Shown: piece by piece, positions 7,803-17,058 of the stretch
Layout of the letters: every line of letters starts with the position of its first letter
Numbering within the stretch: position 1 is the stretch's first letter
Source: Phyllobacterium bourgognense
GTDB lineage: Bacteria; Pseudomonadota; Alphaproteobacteria; Rhizobiales; Rhizobiaceae
Assembly: GCF_003337575.1 (NCBI RefSeq)
Contig: NZ_QPJM01000009.1
Span: forward strand, 1 to 64,000
Direction of reading: 5' to 3'
Length of the DNA stretch: 64,000 nucleotides
Notes under the pieces: model-generated
Database searches by the model: none
What the model saw: only the letters and a program-made list of their open reading frames with translations
Told to the model about the DNA's origin: nothing
Program-made: the position numbers and the translations under genes

Positions 7803-8236
7803 CGCTTTATCTCCTTTGTTTGCGGTGTCGATGGACACGGATAAGGACCGGCAAAGGGCCGGGATGCACCCGAAGGGCCGAAGCAAGGCGGAAGACGGGG
7901 CAGACAAAGCACAGCGGATGATTTTGTCTCGCGAGGAATGGCGACAAGCCAGGGGAAAATCATTTGTCGGCGCCGTTGCACGTCGGACAGCCGGCCTAGT
8001 GCCCAATCGATCGACACCCACAACGACAAAGGGATTGTCCAGGCTAGATGACGAAGATCTTGGTCAACGTCTCATCGTTCGATCGACACCACGAAACCAT
8101 GTCGATGAGTTCGCGAACTGTGCCAGGAGGCATCTTCTAGAAAAGCGGCCGACAGTCGTAGTCTCGGAGCGACGGAACCGGACAGTCATCGGGTCGTTTT
8201 GACAATGAAGCGATCTCGATGCGATGGAGAAAAATC
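7803..8236. other. Region between DUF736 and cupin, no gene recognised
   Basis: Contains the DUF736 ribosome binding site and presumably divergent promoters. Plus-strand frame 7783-8202 and the minus frames look like non-coding translations. A Shine-Dalgarno-like GGAGA lies at the right end, serving the cupin start. Confidence 0.35.
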
Positions 8237-8587
8237 GTGACAGTTTACAAGTTTGCCCTCGCGGATGTGTCTTTCGAGCGTTCACCAGGGCAGCAGGCCG
8301 ACATCTTTACCGGCAATGTCCTGGACCAACACCATGGTGGGCCGGTAACCGTCGGCTTTGGGCGATACGGACCCAACCAAATCCTTGAAACGACTATTGC
8401 AGTACATGACACGATGGTAATCCTGGAAGGGGGAGTATCGGTCACCAGCAATGGGGAAACGTTCAATGCAGGACCAGGCGAAATTATCGCCATGCAGGAC
8501 GGGGATCGAGTAACCATCCGTTCGCACGAGGAGGGAGCAGTGACCGCTTACGTTACCTACCCCCATTGGCAGGAAGCCGAATCTTAG
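8237..8587 (+). CDS. Small single-domain cupin (EutQ-like)
   Basis: About 116 residues from a GTG at 8237 that has GGAGA upstream; an ATG at 8219 is possible. The single cupin barrel shows as VTVGFGRYGPNQ, then VILEGGVSVTSNGETFNAGP (the G-D/P-G turn of cupin motif 1-2), then GEIIAMQDGDRVTI. Conserved metal-binding histidines of motif 1 are not obvious. The overall pattern resembles the small cupins related to ethanolamine-utilisation protein EutQ, but no eut genes are present, so the substrate is unknown. It stands alone, without an evident operon. Confidence 0.65.
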   Translation: MTVYKFALADVSFERSPGQQADIFTGNVLDQHHGGPVTVGFGRYGPNQILETTIAVHDTMVILEGGVSVTSNGETFNAGPGEIIAMQDGDRVTIRSHEEGAVTAYVTYPHWQEAES

Positions 8588-9621
8588 CCCAGGCACGTAG
8601 CGAAGTTCACTATCCACTGGTATCCGAGACTATTGTCCTTGGCCGCGACAGCGACGGCGTTAGCCCATGGCCACGCTCTCGCTTATCGTGGATGCGGTGC
8701 GCTCTCGCGCCAGCGCGGCATCGGCCCCGATCGGCCTCGTAAGCCTGGCGATACAGGTCTCCACAAGCAGCGCAAGCATGCCCATGTCCGTCTCTGTCAC
8801 AGCCGGATGATGTTTGCCCGGGCCTACAAGCGCGAAAGCTAGGAGATGGTGTTCGATGCGTATCACCGGGCTTTCGCGTCGGCCCTTCAGGGTGAGTCGT
8901 TGAGCGAAGGGCAACGTGTGAGTTACGATTTGGGGCAAGATCGCAAGACTGGAAAATCGAAAGCCGAAAACGTCCGCATACTTTGAGTCGATGTTGGCCT
9001 CGAATCGAGTGGGCCCGACACGGTCTGCGGCAGCACACCGAACTTACCATAGACGTCGTGTCTGGCACCTTTTGACCCTAATGTGGCGCTTTACTTTTTG
9101 GGTATTCCATACGAGACCTTATGCGATTTTCGAAGCACGGACGTTACGATAAAGATTCATCTTAATGATTTGTGCCCGTGGGAGATGCGAGAAGCTGATG
9201 ACGAGAACGGCACGGGATCGAACAGACCCGGATAGGGAAAACCAGAACAGATCTTGGGGCTCACGAACAAGATCTGGATGCAATCCGCGGATCGCCACAC
9301 GGATTGGCGTCCCTCGAAATGCCGCTCAAAGGCATCACAGACGAGCGTACCTCATTCACGCAAAAGACTTGTTAACAACGGGCGGCAACCAAGGGCGGTC
9401 ATTTCAGGTGCATTGTCCGGCGGATTGGCGGCCGGAAGAGCCACCCGGATTTGTACCGGGTCCAGTCGAATAAGGCCCACTTATAGCCAAACCGCCATCA
9501 TTGCAATTGTTCGGCCAGTAATCGGTACTACGATCAGTGTACGATTTAGCTTCGCTCGGGGACGTCGTACTTCACCCATGTTTTCGGCCGGAACATCCAC
9601 AGATTGATATTGGATAGCCTT
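8588..9621. other. One kilobase of degraded or non-coding DNA
   Basis: No intact gene recognised. A minus-strand frame at 8660-8938 (containing HHPAVTETDMGMLALLVE) looks more protein-like than its overlapping rivals but matches no family I know and may be a relic. One copy of a short repeat shared with two other loci lies at about 9104-9143. Confidence 0.35.
9104..9143 (+). repeat. Dispersed short repeat, copy A
   Basis: Core CCTTATGCGATTTTCGAAG, shared almost exactly with copies at about 25292-25335 and 40163-40209. This copy is the least extended: flanking similarity is limited to ATTCC upstream and ACGGAC downstream. Confidence 0.5.
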
Positions 9622-9864
9622 ATGTCTTTACCGACGAAACTCGTTGTCGTCATGGCGTTTGACCTTGCCGACAACGGAGAACTTGCTCCTGCCTTCGACG
9701 CTGTGCAATTTGACAGCGAAGAGCGGGCGCTGCGTAGCGCTCGCGACCTTTCCAGAAAGCATCACGGCGTGATTGCATGGTCGCGCGACGCCGAGCCAAA
9801 CATTGGCGAATATGGCCCGCCAACCACCATCTTTCAGTCAGGAGAAATACCGGATATGGAATGA
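9622..9864 (+). CDS. Small conserved hypothetical protein (first of overlapping pair)
   Basis: 80 residues from ATG 9622: MSLPTKLVVVMAFDL at the start, an acidic middle (FDSEERALRSARDLSRKHHG) and IAWSRDAEPNIGEYGPPTTI near the end. It reads like a real soluble protein and I have the impression of similar rhizobial hypotheticals, but no domain or function can be named. Its stop overlaps the start of the next gene (ATGA), so the two are probably made together. Confidence 0.55.
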   Translation: MSLPTKLVVVMAFDLADNGELAPAFDAVQFDSEERALRSARDLSRKHHGVIAWSRDAEPNIGEYGPPTTIFQSGEIPDME

Positions 9865-10181
9865 TCTTGTCGCGAGGACCTGGTATTGTGCATCGGTTGA
9901 TGACAAGCGCGCCGACGCTGGCAGCATTGTCACGGGAGGAACAGCAATCCTTGCTTAGAGAGGCCGCAACACAAATCGAGGCGTATCAAAGCCTGTTAGC
10001 TTCTTACGGTTCCGCGGCGTATGAAATCGATGAAGATATTTGTGGCAGGCTGACTACATATGCCGACCAAATTGATTTCAGCTATCTCGATGAAACGCGA
10101 CTAATCCTTGTGGAGGCCGCCGTTGCGATCAGGCGGCTCAGGCTGATGCTGGGGATCCAACCTGAAAGCTCCTCGCCATGA
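9861..10181 (+). CDS. Small hypothetical protein (second of overlapping pair)
   Basis: 106 residues beginning at the ATG that overlaps the previous stop by four bases. Predicted largely helical: LSREEQQSLLREAATQIEAY, then YADQIDFSYLDETRLILVEA, then AAVAIRRLRLMLG. No membrane segment, signal peptide or known motif is visible. The tight overlap with 9622-9864 is the main evidence for a two-gene unit; function unknown. A longer in-frame extension to 9777 would overlap the upstream gene and is not needed. Confidence 0.5.
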   Translation: MILSRGPGIVHRLMTSAPTLAALSREEQQSLLREAATQIEAYQSLLASYGSAAYEIDEDICGRLTTYADQIDFSYLDETRLILVEAAVAIRRLRLMLGIQPESSSP

Positions 10182-10287
10182 GGAAACGGAGGCCAAGGGA
10201 AAACCAAGCTACGTGAGCGCTTGCATCCAAGGTACTGAGCTTTTTTTGTCAATCTTGCGCGAAGTCATCTGGCGCATAAGCGCGACA

Positions 10288-11265
10288 TCAGTAAGGTTCA
10301 AAATCTGCAAACGAAACCGCTAAGCTGAAGGGCATTGCGTTCCCGGGTGCAAGTGAAGTCCCGTCCTGGTTGATACGATATTCACGAGCAGAAGTTACCG
10401 GCTCAATTCCGATCACCTGACTGTAGGGACGAAGATCGTGCCAAACTTGAGCATGGGGCAAAGTGGAAGTCTCCCAGCTCACGATTGCCTCGGTCCCGCG
10501 TCTCAAACCGCTTTTCTCGCGCCGGATCACACATCTCGCTTGGCTTTGATCACCAACTTCAAAACACCTCACGGTCGGCTGGGCCTCAAGGTCAACGTCA
10601 TGGAGCGGCCCGAGCAGAGGAGTGTCGTTCAATGACACGGTTGTTCCGGAACCCACAATAGGGAAACCGAAGTTCATATGGTACAGCATAGAAACCGTTT
10701 CATGACGCCCGCCAATATTGAGGACCTCATCAGTGATCCTCAATACCGCTCCTCCAATTGGGGCCTCGATCCGGCGTTTTAACCGCAATCTTTCGCCGTT
10801 AAGCCGTGCTTGCGTAGTCTCACCTTCACAGAAAATGACCGGCTCGGCAGCATCCCAATCCTCACCATGAGACAGCAGTCTGCCAGGTGTGAAAGGCAGG
10901 TGACCGTGCAGCGGTTTCCCGTCAGCCGGTTGACGGATGTGTTCCAGTCCGCACGTCACCAGAAAACCCGAAAACAACCGTTCAAAGCCGAACCCGCCAT
11001 CCCCGTGGGGATCGCGCAGGTAGGGCGAAGCAAAACCGGATGGGCTCTGCCAGGCGATCGGCGTGCCTCGCCACCACAGGGGACCGATATCAAAGCTTCG
11101 ATCGCACAGCACCCAGAAATCCAGGCCGCCACCGGTGGAAAACGCCAGCGCCTGAACGCCACGTTCAGGTCCTTCATCGAGGATTATCCGACGGACAGAT
11201 GCAAGCTGCCGCAAGTCCCCGACAAGGGGGCGCAGATCTTTTCCGCCTCGCACTGCCTGCCACAT
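10288..11265 (-). CDS. DUF4432 protein, aldose-1-epimerase (mutarotase)-like
   Basis: 325 residues resembling the DUF4432 branch of the galactose-mutarotase superfamily, beta-sandwich proteins that bind sugars and often catalyse anomer interconversion. Visible features are FSTGGGLDFWVLCDRSFDIG, a WWRGTPIAWQSP segment, GHLPFTPGRL, LYHMNFGFP and WHDLRPYSQVIGIEP. It begins three bases after the sulfatase stop and is the last gene of the operon SBP - permease - permease - sulfatase - DUF4432. That context suggests it handles the sugar released by the sulfatase or imported by the transporter. The enzymatic role is inferred from the superfamily. Confidence 0.75.
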   Translation of the reverse strand: MWQAVRGGKDLRPLVGDLRQLASVRRIILDEGPERGVQALAFSTGGGLDFWVLCDRSFDIGPLWWRGTPIAWQSPSGFASPYLRDPHGDGGFGFERLFSGFLVTCGLEHIRQPADGKPLHGHLPFTPGRLLSHGEDWDAAEPVIFCEGETTQARLNGERLRLKRRIEAPIGGAVLRITDEVLNIGGRHETVSMLYHMNFGFPIVGSGTTVSLNDTPLLGPLHDVDLEAQPTVRCFEVGDQSQARCVIRREKSGLRRGTEAIVSWETSTLPHAQVWHDLRPYSQVIGIEPVTSAREYRINQDGTSLAPGNAMPFSLAVSFADFEPY

Positions 11266-11268
11266 GGG

Positions 11269-12801
11269 TCAGATATCCACGGATTCAATAACGGGGACGG
11301 TGATCTCCAAGCGTCGATATGCTTCGGGAGGCGCTTCGTTTGCGAGCATGAGGGAGGCCATCAAAGTGGACATCTCGGCCTCCATTGCGGAATCATCAAG
11401 GGGACTGTTTTGTCCGGGATCCGCAACCAGATCATAAAGTCTCGTGTCATTCTCAATCATTGCGCCCGGTCCATAGTGTTCATTCATCGGCGAGCGTTCG
11501 ATGACGGGGATTTTAAGAAGCGGAATGCCTTTGCTGAACTCGAACGGTTTTGACAAGGATGCATTGGACAGTTCTTCCGTGGTGAAGAAACTGGAGATGT
11601 GCGTAGGCATCAGCGTGTATTGGTTGATTTCCTGCCGTTTAAGATCTGCTGGATAGCAGTGATAACTGTATCTACCGTCCGTGACGTTGACTGCACCACC
11701 GAAATATCCAAACAACAATCCGTCCCGCGTCGGCTTGTTCAACGAGGCAAACAAGGATGGAGCCGTCATTTCGTCCGCAGGCTCCATACCAAAGAAGTCG
11801 AGAAAAGTGGCCGCGAAGTCGGTGGTTTGGGTTAGGTTACCGCACCGGGTTCCGTCAAGGGACTGTTTGCGCGGGTCATGCACGAACAATGGAATATGAA
11901 CGATCTCCTGATACATGTTCATGCGGTTCTTGGCCCAGAAATCGTGTTCTCCCAGCAAGAAACCGTGGTCGGTGGTCACGACCAACGCGGTGTCCTTCCA
12001 CATGTCGTGCTGATCGAAATAATCCAGCAGATCGCCCAGTAAGGAATCGCATAGGGCTACTGTTGCATAGTAGTTGGCGCGCAGTTCCTCGCATTCCTCC
12101 GGCAGTTCATCCACTCGTCCGTATCGCGGCCAATCGCGGATGGGTCCGTTCCACCCGGCGTCGAATTTGTCCTTGAACCGCTTTGGCGCATAGAAGGGCT
12201 CATGTGGATCGAAGGTTTCTATCTGCACGATCCAATCGTCAGCTTCGCGGTTCAGGTCGAGAAAATCGAACCCGGCCTTGAATACCTGCACCGACGGGAA
12301 ATCTTCTTCTTCTTTGATAAACCCGCGGTTGATGATGTGTTGAGACTTGTAGTCCCGCCTCTTGGCCGAGAATTGGCGCTCATGGTACATTTCGCGGAGC
12401 CGGTCCCAATGCGGTTGCACCATTGCTTTCCAGCGGTCACCTTCCTGCCCGCGCACGAAATCATAAGAGTCATACCGGTTGTGATATGTCGCACCACCAT
12501 CCTCGAAGTAATGATAGTGATCTGTGATGAGATGGCTGTAGACGCCGGAGGCAGCAAGCAGCTCCGGGAACGAATTGTCGTAAGGCTCCATCGGGCCCCA
12601 ACTGCGATGAAGGAAACTCAGACGCCCGGTTAGCATGTCGCGTCGGGCTGGCATACAAGGCATGCTTCCAACGTAGTGATTGTCAAAGGTAATCGTACGT
12701 TGGGCAAGACGGTCAAAGTTCGGTGTCGGGATGCGCGTACCGCCATAGGGACCAAGCATATGGCGGTTCAGCGAATCGAAAAGCGCGAAAACAACTTTCA
12801 T
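11269..12801 (-). CDS. Sulfatase (formylglycine-dependent, alkaline phosphatase superfamily)
   Basis: 510 residues. The sulfatase signature C-x-P-x-R appears as C49-M-P51-A-R53 in SMPCMPARRDMLTGR; the cysteine would be oxidised to formylglycine. Metal ligands are visible in FALFDSLNR near the N-terminus and in TTDHGFLLGEHDFWAKN. No signal peptide is visible, so it probably acts in the cytoplasm on an imported sulfate ester. It is preceded by AAGGAA and cotranscribed with the sugar-type ABC genes upstream and DUF4432 downstream. The same fold includes phosphonate monoester hydrolases, but the operon favours a sulfated carbohydrate or related ester. No anaerobic or FGE-type maturation gene lies nearby, so maturation must be encoded elsewhere. 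Confidence 0.85.
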   Translation of the reverse strand: MKVVFALFDSLNRHMLGPYGGTRIPTPNFDRLAQRTITFDNHYVGSMPCMPARRDMLTGRLSFLHRSWGPMEPYDNSFPELLAASGVYSHLITDHYHYFEDGGATYHNRYDSYDFVRGQEGDRWKAMVQPHWDRLREMYHERQFSAKRRDYKSQHIINRGFIKEEEDFPSVQVFKAGFDFLDLNREADDWIVQIETFDPHEPFYAPKRFKDKFDAGWNGPIRDWPRYGRVDELPEECEELRANYYATVALCDSLLGDLLDYFDQHDMWKDTALVVTTDHGFLLGEHDFWAKNRMNMYQEIVHIPLFVHDPRKQSLDGTRCGNLTQTTDFAATFLDFFGMEPADEMTAPSLFASLNKPTRDGLLFGYFGGAVNVTDGRYSYHCYPADLKRQEINQYTLMPTHISSFFTTEELSNASLSKPFEFSKGIPLLKIPVIERSPMNEHYGPGAMIENDTRLYDLVADPGQNSPLDDSAMEAEMSTLMASLMLANEAPPEAYRRLEITVPVIESVDI

Positions 12802-12821
12802 GATGTCATTCCTTCGGTCGG

Positions 12822-13661
12822 TTACTTCACCGCGCCCGTTGTCAGGCCGCGGACAATGAAACGTTGGGCAATGAGTAGCAGGAGCACGGCAGGCATCATC
12901 GAAAGTACGGATGCGGCTGCCATCTCGGTGTAGGCGATGGTATTCTCCTGGGCATATTTGCCGATGGCGACTGGCACTGTGGCGGTCTGCCGCTGGCTCA
13001 GGGTCAGCACGACGGCAAACTCATTCCAGCTGAAGATGAACGATAATATGCCGGCTGCTGCGAGACCCGGACGGACAAGCGGCACAATGACATGGCGCAG
13101 GATGCGTGGCGTTCCGGCACCATCGATTTTTGCCGCTTCGATCAGTTCCTTTGGAACGTCGCGAACAAAGACTCCCATCATCCAGAGGGCCATGGGCAGA
13201 TTAAGTGTCGTATGTGCGAGAATGAGTCCCGTATAGGTATTATCGAGCCCAATTGTCCGGAACATCGAGTACCATGCACCTGCCAGGGTGATCGGAGGTA
13301 CCATATGGAATATCACGGACCAGCCCAGCATGGAGTGTAGCACCCACGAGGGCCACTGCATGCACTGGAGCGAATAGGCAGCTAGCGTCGCCACCACGAG
13401 AACAAGTACCGTACTGGCACTCGCGATCACCAAACTGTTGCTGAAGTTACGGACATAGTCGGACGTGCTGGAGAAAAGCACATTCACGAAATTTGCCAAC
13501 GTGGGCTGAAAGAGAAGCTGGCCCGTCAGTAGGGAGATCTGCGTCTTGAAGGCGGCTGCCACAATCCACAGGAATGGGAACAGGACTAGGGCTGCGGCTA
13601 TAACCAGAAGCCCGTGTCGGAAGAGCGTCGAACGGAGGGGGGCACTGTAAGCCGCACTCAT
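12822..13661 (-). CDS. Carbohydrate ABC transporter permease (MalG-like)
   Basis: 279-residue inner-membrane permease with about six hydrophobic segments. The cytoplasmic EAA loop that docks the ATPase reads ELIEAAKIDGAGTPRIL. It belongs to the CUT1 sugar-permease type, second subunit. It starts at an ATG overlapping the stop of the MalF-like gene (ATGA), so the two are translationally coupled. It is transcribed with a binding protein upstream and a sulfatase downstream; the cargo is therefore likely a sulfated sugar or polyol. No ATPase gene is found in the operon. Confidence 0.9.
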   Translation of the reverse strand: MSAAYSAPLRSTLFRHGLLVIAAALVLFPFLWIVAAAFKTQISLLTGQLLFQPTLANFVNVLFSSTSDYVRNFSNSLVIASASTVLVLVVATLAAYSLQCMQWPSWVLHSMLGWSVIFHMVPPITLAGAWYSMFRTIGLDNTYTGLILAHTTLNLPMALWMMGVFVRDVPKELIEAAKIDGAGTPRILRHVIVPLVRPGLAAAGILSFIFSWNEFAVVLTLSQRQTATVPVAIGKYAQENTIAYTEMAAASVLSMMPAVLLLLIAQRFIVRGLTTGAVK

Positions 13662-14614
13662 GACGTGCTCCCTTTCCGGCGCGTCACGGCAGAGACGACT
13701 ATGATCATCAGCGCAATGAAGGCGAACGTCGTGATCGACATCGCCGATCCATAGCCCGGCCGGTCTTCCGTAAAAAAGCGGCGGAAAATGGTAAAGCTAA
13801 CCACTTCGGTCGATGTCCCCGGCCCCCCGCCCGTCAGCAGATAGACTTCATCGAAGACCTTGAATGCGAGGATCAGACGGAAAACGAAAGTTACGGCAAT
13901 TGCGGGGAGCATCAGGGGGATTGTGATGTACCAGAGACTTTGCCAGCGAGTTGCGCCGTCGATGTCGCTTGCTTCATAAACATCCTGAGGCAGGGTCTCG
14001 AGTGACGCGAGCAGAAGCAGGAAACAGAACGGCGTCCAGTGCCAGATGTCGACGACAATGATCGAAGCAAGGGAATAAGTGGCGTCCCCCAGCCAGTCAC
14101 GCGGCATAATGCCAATCGCGCCTGCCATCTGATTCAGCACGCCGAAATCGAAGCTGAACATCAACTTCCAGATAGCACCGATAATGATACCCGGGACAAG
14201 TATCGGCAACAGGAATACCGTTCGGTAGAACAGCCGCCCATGGACAATTGAACTGGTCAGCAAGGCAAGGGCAAAGCCAAGAACCATCTGGACGGAAACG
14301 GCCACGGTGGAAAAGACCAATGTATTGAGGATACTTGCCTTAAAAAGTGAATCCGCAGCGAGAGATGCGTAATGCTTGAGGCCAACATAGGTCCAGCTTG
14401 AGAGCCCTTGCGCCCAATCGATGTCGTGCAGGCTGAGGACTGCCAGATTGACCATCGGCAAGATCGTCAGCGCGAGGAACAACAGGATCGCAGGCGCTAG
14501 CGTAAGATTTCTCCAAAAGCGGTCACGGTTAAGGGGCTGCAAGCTGCCATTCTCCACCAGACCTTCCGGACTGGCGGAGCGAGCATTTTCCGTAGAGGAA
14601 AGATACACTTTCAA
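13658..14614 (-). CDS. Carbohydrate ABC transporter permease (MalF-like)
   Basis: 318-residue CUT1 sugar permease, first subunit. The N-terminus is followed by hydrophobic segments such as LTLAPAILLFLALTILPMVN and TVFLLPILVPGIIIGAIWKL. The EAA loop is VYEASDIDGATRWQSLWYITI, and LLTGGGPGTSTEVV is the typical CUT1 periplasmic signature. The start is a TTG overlapping the stop of the binding-protein gene (TTGA). It forms the membrane channel with the MalG-like partner; ATP-binding subunits must come from another locus. Confidence 0.9.
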   Translation of the reverse strand: MKVYLSSTENARSASPEGLVENGSLQPLNRDRFWRNLTLAPAILLFLALTILPMVNLAVLSLHDIDWAQGLSSWTYVGLKHYASLAADSLFKASILNTLVFSTVAVSVQMVLGFALALLTSSIVHGRLFYRTVFLLPILVPGIIIGAIWKLMFSFDFGVLNQMAGAIGIMPRDWLGDATYSLASIIVVDIWHWTPFCFLLLLASLETLPQDVYEASDIDGATRWQSLWYITIPLMLPAIAVTFVFRLILAFKVFDEVYLLTGGGPGTSTEVVSFTIFRRFFTEDRPGYGSAMSITTFAFIALMIIVVSAVTRRKGSTS

Positions 14615-15948
14615 TCCTTCAGGTCAGGAAGGAGCGGAGCCTTATATCCGGCTGCAGTCATCACTTTCTCCATCTCTTTCGCCATATTGTTCAGGCCGTC
14701 GTTAACGGTTGTTTGGCCGGAGATGATTTGATTGAACCCGAGTTCGGTGATTGCCAGTATTTGAGCGGATTCGGGAATGAAAAATGGCAGTCTGGCTGTA
14801 GTCAAACCCTTGGAGAGCGCCTTCATCCATCGGTATTTTGGTTGATTTCCAAGGTCCGATTCCAGTACGGCCCGGCTGACGGGTGGCGATCCTGCCTCGG
14901 CATAAGCCATCTGTGCGTCCTTGGACTGGAACCAATTCAGAAAGGCTAGCGCAGCCTTTTGACGATCTCCGGGGATGTTCTTCGGGATGCCTCCGAGCCA
15001 ATGCCCGAGCCCGGGCGATGACTGAAAGCCCGGTGCATGCGGCGGGGGAGCGAACCCGACCTTGTCAACCACGGCAGACTGGTTCGGATCGTCAAATATA
15101 GAAGCGGCCAGAACAGCAATGATGTTGCCTGCCTTGCCCGTAGCCATATTCTGGAGCACGTTGGCTTGCGTCTGGCCGGCGGTTGACGGATGTCCGGCTT
15201 CCTTGGCCAGCTTCAGGTACATCTCCATCCCCGCCTTAGTCTCCGGGCTATTGACGATAATGGTGTAGTCGCCTGCCTTCTGATCCTTCAACAGACCGCC
15301 GCCATAGCTCCAAATATATGGGAGAACGTCGTACGTGACGTCGAACGTTCCGCGCGCGCCACGTTGAACAATGCCGTACATGCTCGGGGGATTATTCAGT
15401 GCCTTGGCATTGGCAAGAAGATCGTCCCAGGTCTCCGGGACTTTCAATCCTTTCTCCGCATACAAATCGGAGCGGTAGTGAAGGATCGGAATGAACGGGT
15501 TGATCGGGACCGACATCAGCTTGCCAGTCTTCGCGTCGATCTTGTTGGTCGATGGGTCCCAGTAGACAGAATCGTCAAACGTATAGAGATCCTTGTCGAG
15601 AGCGAACTTTGGGTCGATGTCGTTCAGCGGAGACAAAAAGCCGCCCTTATACATCTCGATAAAGAAGCCGGCATTCATGATGAGAATGTCGTAGGGGCTC
15701 TCTTTCGAACGAACCGCACTCCGCTGCTTTTCCAGACTTCCTGCAAACGGATTGACGTCGAGCGAGACCGTATTGCCGGTCTTTTCCTGATATTGTCCCA
15801 CAACGGTCTGAAACCCTGCGAACCAGGGTGACTGATTGATAACAATCGTAATGGGCACTTGGTCTTGCGCGTGGGATACACTCATGAACGCAAGGGGCAA
15901 GGTAAAGACCGCAATCAATGCCCCGCGTATTTTCGCACTGAAGTTCAT
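14611..15948 (-). CDS. Extracellular sugar-type ABC solute-binding protein
   Basis: 445 residues from the ATG at 15948, which has a strong GAGAGGAGA site in front; the frame is open to a TTG at 15966. A Sec signal peptide is clear (ALIAVFTLPLAFMSVSHAQ). The mature protein has the layout of family 1 binding proteins (DILIMNAGFFIEMYKGG, then VPINPFIPILHYRSDLY, then KVPETWDDLLANAKAL, then ALAFLNWFQSKDAQ). It is first in the sulfatase operon and should define substrate specificity. The substrate is not readable from sequence; the neighbouring sulfatase suggests a sulfated carbohydrate. Confidence 0.9.
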   Translation of the reverse strand: MNFSAKIRGALIAVFTLPLAFMSVSHAQDQVPITIVINQSPWFAGFQTVVGQYQEKTGNTVSLDVNPFAGSLEKQRSAVRSKESPYDILIMNAGFFIEMYKGGFLSPLNDIDPKFALDKDLYTFDDSVYWDPSTNKIDAKTGKLMSVPINPFIPILHYRSDLYAEKGLKVPETWDDLLANAKALNNPPSMYGIVQRGARGTFDVTYDVLPYIWSYGGGLLKDQKAGDYTIIVNSPETKAGMEMYLKLAKEAGHPSTAGQTQANVLQNMATGKAGNIIAVLAASIFDDPNQSAVVDKVGFAPPPHAPGFQSSPGLGHWLGGIPKNIPGDRQKAALAFLNWFQSKDAQMAYAEAGSPPVSRAVLESDLGNQPKYRWMKALSKGLTTARLPFFIPESAQILAITELGFNQIISGQTTVNDGLNNMAKEMEKVMTAAGYKAPLLPDLKD

Positions 15949-16110
15949 TCTTCTCTCCTCTCGCAAGGCGCAACCACCACCCGTCTCGTATCGTTGGACA
16001 CGGGGCCTCCCAGCCTATAAGTGTGGTTCACCGCACGGAGACTTGCATTTTCAGTTTTTTGTAACAACTAACTTCGAGTACAAAACCCATAGCTAAAAGT
16101 AATGGCAGAC

Positions 16111-17058
16111 CTAGTTGTGTGGGTCTTCGACGCTGATTGTCCTGAGGGCTTGGATGACAACCGAGGCGGCTGGCGAAACCCAAGAATCCTTGCGTCTGAT
16201 TATGCCTGCCGCGCGCTCGGACGTCAGCCCGGTCATCGGGAGGACAACCAGCCCCTCTCCCTCCGGGTTGGTAACGGCCGTGCTGGTTGTATAGCTGAGC
16301 GCGTCTGAACATCGGACCAAACTGATCATGAAAGCAAGCGATTCAGTTTCGACAGTGGGTTCGGGCGGCGAGACATTGCGCGACACGAACTGGGCATCGA
16401 GCCTTTGTCGCGCGCGCGTTATTCTGTTTGGCAAGACCCACGGATAAGCCAGCAGTTCCTGCAAACTGATGGAACCCTTGAATGACAGGGGATGTCCCTT
16501 TCGTGCGACGACACAAAGGTCGATAGATGTCAGGACCTCAACATCGAGGTCACTGGCATTCTGCGACCACGGTGTTTCCGATACCACGAAGTCAACTTCA
16601 CCTCGGCGTAACTTCCGAAAAAGAGCTTCATCGAAACCTTCGGAAATGAAGATCTTCAACTCCGGCCGCGTTGAGATCGCCCGAGCGATAGCCTCCGGCA
16701 AATGCCTGCGCAACCATGCCGGTCCAGCCCCAATGGTCACTGTTCCGCTGTCGCCTTTTTGCAGGGCATTGAGTTCCGAGCGCGCTTCCGCCATCTGGAC
16801 TTTGATACCTTGGGCGTGGCGAACGAGGTGTTTGCCGGCTTCGGTAAGTTCGACTCCTCTCGGAAAACGGTTAAAGAGCGGACTGCCAAGTTCCTCCTCG
16901 AGCAGCTTCATGCTCTTCGTGAGGGTTGGCTGCGCCACGTTAAGTTCCGCCGCGGCAAGAGTGATGCTCTTGCGCTCCGCTACCCGAAGAAAGTACGTCA
17001 ACTGTCGCAGGTCCACGGGCACCTCGTACGGGATTAGCAGTTTCGCCAAAATTTCCAC
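16111..17058 (-). CDS. LysR-family transcriptional regulator
   Basis: 315 residues. The N-terminal winged helix (LRQLTYFLRVAERKSITLAA, then ELNVAQPTLTKSMKLLEEEL, then LFNRFPRGVELTEAG) and a C-terminal periplasmic-binding-like effector domain (VTIGAGPAWLRRHLPEAI onward) mark the family. A GTG around 17016-17022 would give the usual N-terminus; the ATG at 17058 adds about a dozen residues. It points the same way as, and lies just upstream of, the sulfatase/ABC operon, with 160 bp between, and probably controls it. The inducer is unknown. Confidence 0.88.
   Translation of the reverse strand: MEILAKLLIPYEVPVDLRQLTYFLRVAERKSITLAAAELNVAQPTLTKSMKLLEEELGSPLFNRFPRGVELTEAGKHLVRHAQGIKVQMAEARSELNALQKGDSGTVTIGAGPAWLRRHLPEAIARAISTRPELKIFISEGFDEALFRKLRRGEVDFVVSETPWSQNASDLDVEVLTSIDLCVVARKGHPLSFKGSISLQELLAYPWVLPNRITRARQRLDAQFVSRNVSPPEPTVETESLAFMISLVRCSDALSYTTSTAVTNPEGEGLVVLPMTGLTSERAAGIIRRKDSWVSPAASVVIQALRTISVEDPHN

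Noticed and set aside
8610-9068. Minus-strand frame of 152 codons
   Set aside because: Cys/Arg/His-rich, no fold-like pattern; an overlapping frame (8660-8938) looks better but is also unassigned.
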